Shown in pieces: positions 18,316-24,051 of a stretch of DNA of 24,051 nucleotides; position 1 is the first letter of the stretch; every line of letters starts with the position of its first letter. A program made the position numbers and the translations under genes. Below the pieces are notes generated by a model, which ran no database searches, had not been told where the DNA came from, and saw nothing but the letters and a program-made list of their open reading frames with translations. The DNA is from Terramyces sp. JEL0728 (lineage: Eukaryota; Chytridiomycota; Chytridiomycetes; Rhizophydiales; Terramycetaceae). The stretch covers positions 1 through 24,051 of the forward strand of contig JADIIU010000171.1 of NCBI GenBank assembly GCA_027603945.1. The letters are read 5' to 3'.

Positions 18316-18323
18316 TCACGTGA
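18316..18323. promoter_or_regulatory. TCACGTGA palindrome upstream of ERG1
   Basis: An 8-bp palindrome with a CACGTG E-box core lies about 60 nt upstream of the ERG1 ATG, in a 262-nt gap with no gene that I can see. E-boxes of this type bind bHLH factors, including the SREBP family that controls sterol genes, and Cbf1/Tye7-type factors. The link is inference. Confidence 0.35.
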
Positions 18324-18519
18324 AATACGACAATTAGTAATATTGATTTGATGTATCTGAGGCAATCGAATTGCTTCATTATACGCATCATGGGGTTCTG
18401 TTTGTTTATTACTCGTTTCTCGCAATTGGCGGTTTCTGCTGCGATGTGAAGCATAATTCAAGAAAGGGGAAACAATCACCAATGAATGCATTTTTATTTG
18501 GAAATGAATCAATCATGAC

Positions 18520-19507
18520 CTAATAGCGTGAACGGCGGCCTATGTAAACGAAAAAATACTTTCATAGCGATCATCATCCCTTCTATCATCGCGACGGTAG
18601 CGATCTCTACGGTCTCTGTCATCCTTATCATCACGTCTGTCTCGACGATCATAATCTCTGTCCCTGGAACGATAGTCACGATCTCTATCAGAGCGACGAT
18701 TGTCACGTCTCATGAAGCCTGGCTTTTTATCCTAAATTTAGCAATTAAATACTTCGCGGACTTCGATACGACGCCCTTCCCATTCATATTGATCAAAGGA
18801 GTCTCTAGTTATAAACTATTTACCAATTGCCTTTTTGGCCTCCTCTTCAGTTTCAAAAACGACAACTCCCATTCCTCTGGATCTTCCATCTCGATCGTTG
18901 ATAATATCGGCTCTTACGATTTTACCAATGTCGCGAAAGAGGTCCTTCAAGTCTTGCCAAACTACTTTGTAAGGCAACTAAATTATAAATAGAGTACGTT
19001 GCCAACAAACAATTGGTTGTTCTTGGCCTCTCTCGGCTTGTAGCGCTTGTCTTCTCTATCCTATCGTTATACAAAAGTTACCTCACGAATAAAGAGTTCT
19101 CTTCCAAGCAACTCTTTACTGGCCAAATCTTTGATTGCGTCTTGAGCTTCTTCCGCTTTGCTGTACTCAACAACAGCGCATCCCTTATATCAACCCCCCA
19201 ACGACCAAACCTTTGAGCGACCACCCTCCTGAAATATTTCCGCAAACACTACTGTTCCAACTTTCCCCATAAAATCCTTTAATTCCTCTAATCGCAATTC
19301 GAAAGCCAAGTTTCCAACGAATACTCGAGCATCCTTATTTGATTCATCCAATTCTTCTTCGTCGTTTATTTGAGGTCTTTCGTATTTTCTCACTGACGAA
19401 TCACGTCTTGGTGAACGTGAACGTGAACGAGAGGATCCAGGCGACCTTCTCCTTCTAGGAGAACGTCTTGTTGGGCTGTCCATCTCATACTCTCTTGAAT
19501 CGCTCAT
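18520..19507 (-). CDS. SR-like RNA-binding protein with two RRMs (Gbp2/Hrb1-like)
   Basis: Introns at 19184-19210 (27 nt, the longest simple one here), 19061-19081 (21), 18978-18997 (20), 18803-18823 (21), 18732-18752 (21) and 18540-18559 (20) give 285 residues. Residues 14-34 are Arg/Ser-rich (SRSRSRSPRR). RRM1 spans about 61-134 (RVFVGNL, SKGCAVVEY). RRM2 spans about 149-222 ([35 protein letters not shown]). An Arg/Asp-rich tail (DRDRDYRSRDRDYDRRDRR) closes the protein. The RRM2 segment resembles yeast Gbp2/Hrb1-type mRNA export adaptors. The last intron is optional: unspliced RNA reads ESIFSFT-stop, spliced reads ESRRSRY-stop. It is divergent from EPL1 across 119 nt. Confidence 0.88.
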
Positions 19508-19569
19508 TTTGTCTGTTGTTTTTGAAGTATAGATCAACTGGTGCGAAAAAAAAACAAGTTTTTCAAGCC

Positions 19570-19577
19570 TGACGTCA
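19570..19577. promoter_or_regulatory. TGACGTCA (CRE) palindrome in the RRM gene-EPL1 promoter
   Basis: The full 8-bp cAMP-response element consensus, the ATF/CREB-type bZIP site, lies in the middle of the 119-nt divergent promoter. It is 62 nt from the RRM gene ATG and 49 nt from the EPL1 ATG. Confidence 0.45.
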
Positions 19578-19626
19578 GTCAACGCCTTCAGAGAAAAGCA
19601 CCAAGCGTATTAGAAAGTAAAGAAGT

Positions 19627-21462
19627 ATGACCGCAAGCACAGGAGGAGGGTTACGTTCACGCAAGGTGGACATTAAGAAACATATGCCTGTATTCCTATT
19701 TGACCAGACTCCTGATCTCGATGAATCCAGCGCCATGAACAGAATAATACCGCAGGTAGCGACTGGTGTGGAAAAGGAGGAAGAAGAAGTAGCTCTTTTT
19801 TGATCTAGGAACACCACTTGCAAGCTGCTCTGGTCTCAAACGGTCCCTCAGTGGTTATTCCCACGCCAGACGCTTCGACACAAGTTGACCTACCAAATTA
19901 TGCAAAGTATTATTCTGCTACATTTAACTTGCCAAAATCACTAATCAAATTTTCAGCTGAAGTTGAAGATGTTATGGGATGCTTGTATAACCTAACAGAG
20001 AAGGACAACGAATGGCTGGAATCCCTTGACAAAGCAAAGAGAGAAGCAATACCGGATTTGCTGTTTGAAGAGATTATAAACAAGTTTGAATCGGCTGGTA
20101 ATGAAAAGGTAGTTTTAATTTGATCTGTAGGTTATTGCACCGTAATTCTAGGTATTCAGCTCTCATCCTAGGTATGTTTTAATTTCCAACAGCAGGCAAG
20201 CCATCTCTAATGTAGGTGTCTGGCGATAGCGCGGAATATGAAGAGTGTATAACGAAATTGGACGAAAATATATCCCTGGATGATGAATTCCTAATGTTAC
20301 TGTACGAATATTGGAAGGATGCTAGATATACTGTGAAAAAGGGAAGGCTCAGACCCACACTCAAAGTATTTTTAGTTAACACAGGCGGAAGAGATGAGTG
20401 CGAATCCAGATGCAGATCCATACGTTTGTTTCCGCCAAAGAGAGGTCAAATCACTGCGCAAGATCAGAAGGAGCGATACTGCTGCGCTAGATAAGCTCAA
20501 GAGATTGCGTGAAGATTTGACCAGAGCAAAACAACTTTTGGATCTGGTTCACGAAAGAGAAACAATGCGCAAGGAGCTTTTGGAACTAGAAACGAGCATA
20601 TTTGACAAGCGTGTTGATATTAGAAGGCTGAAAAAGACGTTTAATGTGAATACACCGGAAATGCCAGATGTGACACTGGATCACAAAATCAAAAGGAGAA
20701 TCAGGAAATTCGAAGAGTACCGTTTAACTTATCATAGTGAATCTACAAAAATACGAATCCCGGCTCACTCTTTGCGAGATGCAGCAAATATTGTTTCGGA
20801 TATGGATTCTCAATTGTTTAACGATGGAAAGACCGTGTCTCAAGATCACAAGATTGATGAAAAGGTTAAACAGATCAAGCTTGATGACGAGCGTAACGGT
20901 GTTCTAGACATGACAGAGGTAGTTGTAGTCTCATTCAAGTTGCCGATGGAATGCTCGATACCAGAGTCATTCTGGACAAGGAAATTTGGGCTCGAGGATA
21001 GTATTCATATCGCCACCAGAAGAAGAATCGGCAGGGGTGGAAGAGTCATATTTGATAGACGGATATCCTGCCATATAAGTGGAAAGCCAAGCACCTCTGG
21101 AAAATACCGCCCTACATTCATACCGCATATTGATCAACAAAAGTACCTTTCATTAACCTAGATTAATTAATTTCAGAGCATTTAAAATAGCGCCGACTGA
21201 TGAACAAATGCAGACACTGCACAATCATCCAATGGTGTATCAAGAACCAGAAAAACAATCAATAACCCCACCACAAATAATCCGTATTCCTTTATCCAAC
21301 CCTCCCTCCCTACCGACCACTCCCTCAACACCGCTTAAAAAGAAACCTAAACCTGCGCCGCCAAAACGAAAAGAAACTACTCCTGATTTGAGAACACAGC
21401 AAGTAAAGAATATGATCAAAGAAGCCCAGAAACAAGCTCAGTTACAGCAAGGTGTGTTATAA
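19627..21462 (+). CDS. EPL1: Enhancer of polycomb-like protein, NuA4 acetyltransferase subunit
   Basis: EPL1 holds the catalytic core of the NuA4 histone acetyltransferase together. Signatures in order are a basic start (GLRSRKVDIKK), EEHHLQAAL, VVIPTPDAS, KFSAEVEDVMGCLYNLTEKD, YEYWKDAR, DPYVCFRQREVKSLRKIRRS, a coiled coil (LKRLREDLTRAKQLLDLVHE) and a Pro/Lys-rich C-terminus (PPKRKETTP). This is the EPcA domain plus tail. Simple introns: 19789-19808 (20 nt), 20366-20384 (19) and 21143-21161 (19; a second in-frame acceptor at 21176 would remove five more codons). A compound intron occupies 20109-20215. Splicing gives 556 residues in one frame. ATG 19627 is the first ATG after the CRE-bearing promoter. 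Confidence 0.93.
20109..20215 (+). other. Compound intron of EPL1: five ultrashort intron units in tandem
   Basis: The 107 nt between EPL1 coding blocks split into consecutive units: 20109-20130 (22 nt), 20131-20151 (21), 20152-20171 (20) and 20172-20192 (21), each GT...AG; then CAG (20193-20195); then gcaagccatctctaatgtag (20196-20215), a GC-AG unit of 20 nt. The first four abut directly, giving three AG|GT junctions with zero-length exons. Removing all 107 nt keeps the frame, as does retaining CAG as a one-codon exon. The single-intron alternative would be five times the local norm. Confidence 0.75.
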
Positions 21463-21622
21463 ATAACAAAGGCAAAGAATTTGTAGGTTCTGTTTCGGAT
21501 AAAGAGAATAGTCAGTTGTGAATATAATATATAATTGAATCGCATTATGTCTCTTGGATTTCTTTGGAGCTGCTGCATCATTGCGTGTAGCAAATAAGTT
21601 TAACATTTTTTTCAAAATCAAA

Positions 21623-22710
21623 ATGGATGATTTGTTTGGCGAAAGTGACGAGGAAATACAAACCAAGGATAATGACAAGGAATTGTTTGGTGATAGCGAT
21701 AACGAACAGCCAATTCAGAATAGCAACGACAATGACCTATTCGGAGAGAGCGATGACGAACCAGTGCAAAAAAAGGATTCGTTTGTAGAAAGCGACGAAG
21801 ACAAGGAATTGTTTGGTAGTGACGACGAGCAAAAACAAGATCTGTTTGGAGATGAAGATATGAAGGAAGGAAAGAAGGAGGATGTCGTGATCCAAGCTAC
21901 ACTGCCGCACACTATTGGACCTAAAGATGACCCAAACTTGTTTCTACTAAAGATTCCTAATTTCCTGTCTCTTGATTACCGGCCGTTCCAACCTGAATCT
22001 TATAGAGAGCAGTTGGAGTTGGAGCAGGAAGAAGGAAAGGAAGATGTCCTATTTGAAAACACTATCAGATGGAGAAACCATCCTGAAAATGAGAGCAACG
22101 CGAGGTATTTTGGATTAATATCAGACTGGTAAGATGGTCGGATGGCAGCTATTCGTTACTTATAGGGGAAGAATTGTTTGATGTTGGCCAGACAGATATC
22201 AAAGATAGAAATCAATTCTTGGTGCAGACAAGGCAGCAAGATGGATTTCTTCAAACCCAAGCACGACTATCCAAATTCATGTCATTCACTCCACATTCAA
22301 CCAATTCCTCAGCCCATAAACGTATTATATCCAGATTAGCAACTCAGAATAGAAAGACTGTAAAAACCAAGCAATTCGTAGCCTTGCAAGATCCAGAGCA
22401 AATGAAGATTGAAGCTGAGAGAGTAATATTTTTTAACCAAGGCTGAAAATGAACGGTTGAAAGCGAGGAAAAAGCTGGATCAAAAGAGACGGCAGTTACC
22501 AAGAGAAGACTACTCTAGAAGGGATCGGTATGAGCAGTATGATGATTATGACGGTATTCCACTGCTGATTTAGATTACGAAGAGGAGGACGAAGAAGAGC
22601 AAGTTTCAAGGCTGATCCAGGCTAAAGAGACTAGGAGGGAAGAGTATGAAGAACGTGAAAAGGAAAAGAGTAAGCGTTTGCGTGTGATTCAAGACTCTGA
22701 CTCTGATTAA
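21623..22710 (+). CDS. LEO1: LEO1, Paf1 elongation complex subunit
   Basis: LEO1 acts in the Paf1 complex on elongating RNA polymerase II. Introns at 22105-22124 (20 nt), 22423-22441 (19) and 22554-22573 (20) give 342 residues. The acidic N-terminus (residues 1-75) repeats a [D/E/K][L]FG motif five times: DDLFGESDEE, KELFGDSDNE, NDLFGESDDE, KELFGSDDEQ, QDLFGDEDM. The conserved core follows: FLLKIPNFLSLDYRPFQPES, ENTIRWRNHPENESNARLVR, WSDGSYSLLIGEELFDV, FTPHSTNSSAHKRIISRLA. The C-terminus is charged and ends DSDSD. The start is ATG 21623, at the head of the acidic region. The gene follows EPL1 by 160 nt on the same strand. Confidence 0.95.
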
Positions 22711-22733
22711 TAAATGGTAGTTATCTCAATCAA

Positions 22734-23192
22734 ATGTATTTTGTGATTTCTGCCAATGTCGTAGTTTTTCCTAAGATTGGCAGCCATAGAAATGGCACGT
22801 ATTTCTGCAACTTGTCTGACGGCCAAACATCTGGGGATCATTCCCCTATTCCGTTGAAAAAGCCGACATTTAAAGACATTCCACTTAGAGGTCCTCTTGA
22901 TATTAATCAGTCTATTAGACCAACGGAAACAGTCTCGGCTAGTGCTTTGGAACCTGTGCCAACTGATACTTTAAACCCGGAATCAGCAAGTACTTTTATT
23001 TGGAAATCTATCACTGAATCCTCTGAGCAGACCATCACTGTCCAATCGCAAACTCCAACTGCTACTCAAGCGGGTTATGCAACCCCAACCACTGAAGCTT
23101 ATTCAACTCAGTATCCAAACCAAGGGATTTATTCTTCATCAAAGAAAACATTCCAGCTATCTATCCTACTACTACTCCCATTTTTTTTCTAA
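22734..23192 (+). CDS. Ser/Thr-rich protein with GPI-anchor-like tail, orphan
   Basis: The ORF of 152 residues begins with a weak hydrophobic start (YFVISANVVVF). It has three possible N-glycosylation sites (NGT, NLS, NQS) and a long Thr/Ser/Pro-rich stalk (TITVQSQTPTATQAGY ...). It ends in SSSKK followed by a 13-residue hydrophobic tail with nothing after it (FQLSILLLLPFFF). That ending is the classic pattern for GPI anchoring, so a cell-surface or wall mucin-like protein is inferred. The start is uncertain: another ATG at 22714 is out of frame, and I could not find a short intron that rescues it. It begins only 23 nt after the LEO1 stop. No homologue is recognised. Confidence 0.6.
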   Translation: MYFVISANVVVFPKIGSHRNGTYFCNLSDGQTSGDHSPIPLKKPTFKDIPLRGPLDINQSIRPTETVSASALEPVPTDTLNPESASTFIWKSITESSEQTITVQSQTPTATQAGYATPTTEAYSTQYPNQGIYSSSKKTFQLSILLLLPFFF

Positions 23193-23210
23193 TAAAATCA
23201 CCAGTATTTA

Positions 23211-23937
23211 TTAGCACATTTGTTTGAAATCACTTGCAAGGTCATTCCAGTCAATCATCTTCAATTCATTGATTGGATTTTTCGAACAAACAGCAATGAT
23301 ATGAAGCTCATCCAACGGACAAACTTTGAAATTGTACTCTTGCAGGATTCCCTTGACAAATAATCGCACCGCATACCTTTCTGGTATTTCAACATCATTT
23401 CCGCCAGGAGTTAACTGAAACGAGATTACGTTCAAGTCGACAGTGATACCGCAACCAACATGCTTGACATATGCTTCTTTTAATCCCCATAAACAAGCGA
23501 ATCTATATCAATACAAAGTACCTTTTTTGTTGTTCAAAATTACTTGCTGGTGCTTGAATGAAATTCCATTCTGTTGGCGAAAATACTGTGTCGAAATGAG
23601 TAAAGAGTGCAACTGGGGTATCAATCTTGGCAACATCAACTCCTACTCTCTCCCTGTCGCAAATGAAGGCTACATAATCCCCATGGTGTGATAAATTAAA
23701 GTCGAAATCAGCCTTTTCGATGAATGGTCTTCCTTTATCCGTTCGTTTGACTTGAAATTCCTTGGATTGCAATTCTCTATACAGATTGGTGTGCGTGAGC
23801 ATTATTCCAGCCAATTGGAGTATCTTGTCATTCCGTTTATACATTCTAGTAACTTTATTGTGGTTTTCTGCACTCAAATAGGGCAGTAAATCTTCAAAAC
23901 TAACCACATTTTTGATTGTGGTTGCTACAAGGTGCAT
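23211..23937 (-). CDS. 4'-phosphopantetheinyl transferase (AASDHPPT/Lys5 type)
   Basis: This enzyme moves phosphopantetheine from coenzyme A to carrier proteins; the Lys5/AASDHPPT group serves alpha-aminoadipate reductase and fatty acid synthases. One 19-nt intron at 23503-23521 gives 235 residues. Family motifs are present in order: GRPFIEKADFDFNLSHHGDY, VGVDVAKID, then across the intron RFACLWGLKEAYVKHVGCGI, the W-x-x-KE-A/S-Y-x-K motif with metal-binding Asp and Glu. Length fits the eukaryotic stand-alone enzyme. The stop lies 18 nt from the convergent GPI-tailed ORF. Confidence 0.92.
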
Positions 23938-24051
23938 TTAAAGGTTGAGAATCTACAGTGCAATTAAAAAAGTCAAACTTTCTGGGATAGAATTGGGATT
24001 AAACGCTGAACAAGAATTGTAGCTAACGGTTAAGCAGGACTACAAATGGTT
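23938..24051. other. Upstream region of the phosphopantetheinyl transferase, window end
   Basis: I see no coding feature. Bases from about 24013 onward (agctaacggttaagc) vaguely recall the start and D-arm of a tRNA, but the D-stem has only three pairs and the rest is cut off by the window end. Confidence 0.3.

Noticed and set aside
18306..18512. 68-codon minus-strand ORF upstream of ERG1
   Set aside because: Its composition is unremarkable, it has no motif, and it lies in the promoter and 3' region between ERG1 and the RRM gene. Not supported.
24013..24051. tRNA-like start (agaattg ta gctaacggttaagc) at the window end
   Set aside because: The D-stem has only three pairs, the presumed anticodon stem does not pair, and the 3' half is outside the window.
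1..24051. Ciliate or nucleomorph origin, suggested by tiny introns
   Set aside because: TAA, TAG and TGA all act as stops. A Ras GEF, squalene epoxidase, EPL1, NPHP1 and a secreted hexosaminidase are not expected in a nucleomorph, and a Ras GEF is not expected in a ciliate.

Overview
The window is nuclear DNA from a eukaryote with a very compact genome, most likely an early-diverging zoosporic (flagellated) fungus or close relative, such as a Rozella/aphelid/chytrid-grade organism. This placement is inference. It rests on fungal-type genes (EPL1, IWS1, LEO1, squalene epoxidase, a GPI-tailed Ser/Thr-rich surface protein and an eL31 with a fungal-like C-terminus) found together with flagellar genes (outer-arm dynein intermediate chain DNAI1, radial-spoke-type NME5, transition-zone NPHP1). 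TAA, TAG and TGA all serve as stops, so the genetic code looks standard.

The key to reading the window is its introns. I identified about 65 spliceosomal introns, nearly all 19-22 nt long with 19 nt commonest. They start GT(A/T) and carry a CTAAC/CTAAT/TTAAT-like branch site a few bases before AG. Most genes look like broken ORFs until these are removed. After removal every recognisable gene becomes one open frame with a length divisible by three, except squalene epoxidase.

Layout, left to right: the 3' end of an unidentified gene (+) and a small ORF overlapping its end; IWS1 (+); a run of minus-strand genes, namely a Ras-family GEF, NPHP1, ADAL (N6-methyl-AMP deaminase type) and RPLP2; RPL31 (+), divergent from RPLP2; a 365-nt gap with a strong hairpin; DNAI1 and NME5 (-); a minisatellite-containing ORF and a small one-TM protein (+); an intronless GH20 beta-hexosaminidase (+); two tandem seven-TM paralogues (-); squalene epoxidase ERG1 (-); a two-RRM SR-like protein (-); EPL1 and LEO1 (+); a GPI-tailed orphan (+); and a 4'-phosphopantetheinyl transferase (-). 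Gaps between genes are often only 17-120 nt.

Themes: three genes belong to the cilium, three to transcription elongation or chromatin (IWS1, LEO1, EPL1) and two to the ribosome.

The most striking observations are (i) tandem 'intron trains' in EPL1 and IWS1, where intron-like units of about 20 nt abut with no exon, or a 3-nt exon, between them; (ii) a frame break in ERG1 implying an intron of 17 nt or less, or an indel; and (iii) an ACGCG(T) element 5-8 nt upstream of the ATG of all three flagellar genes.
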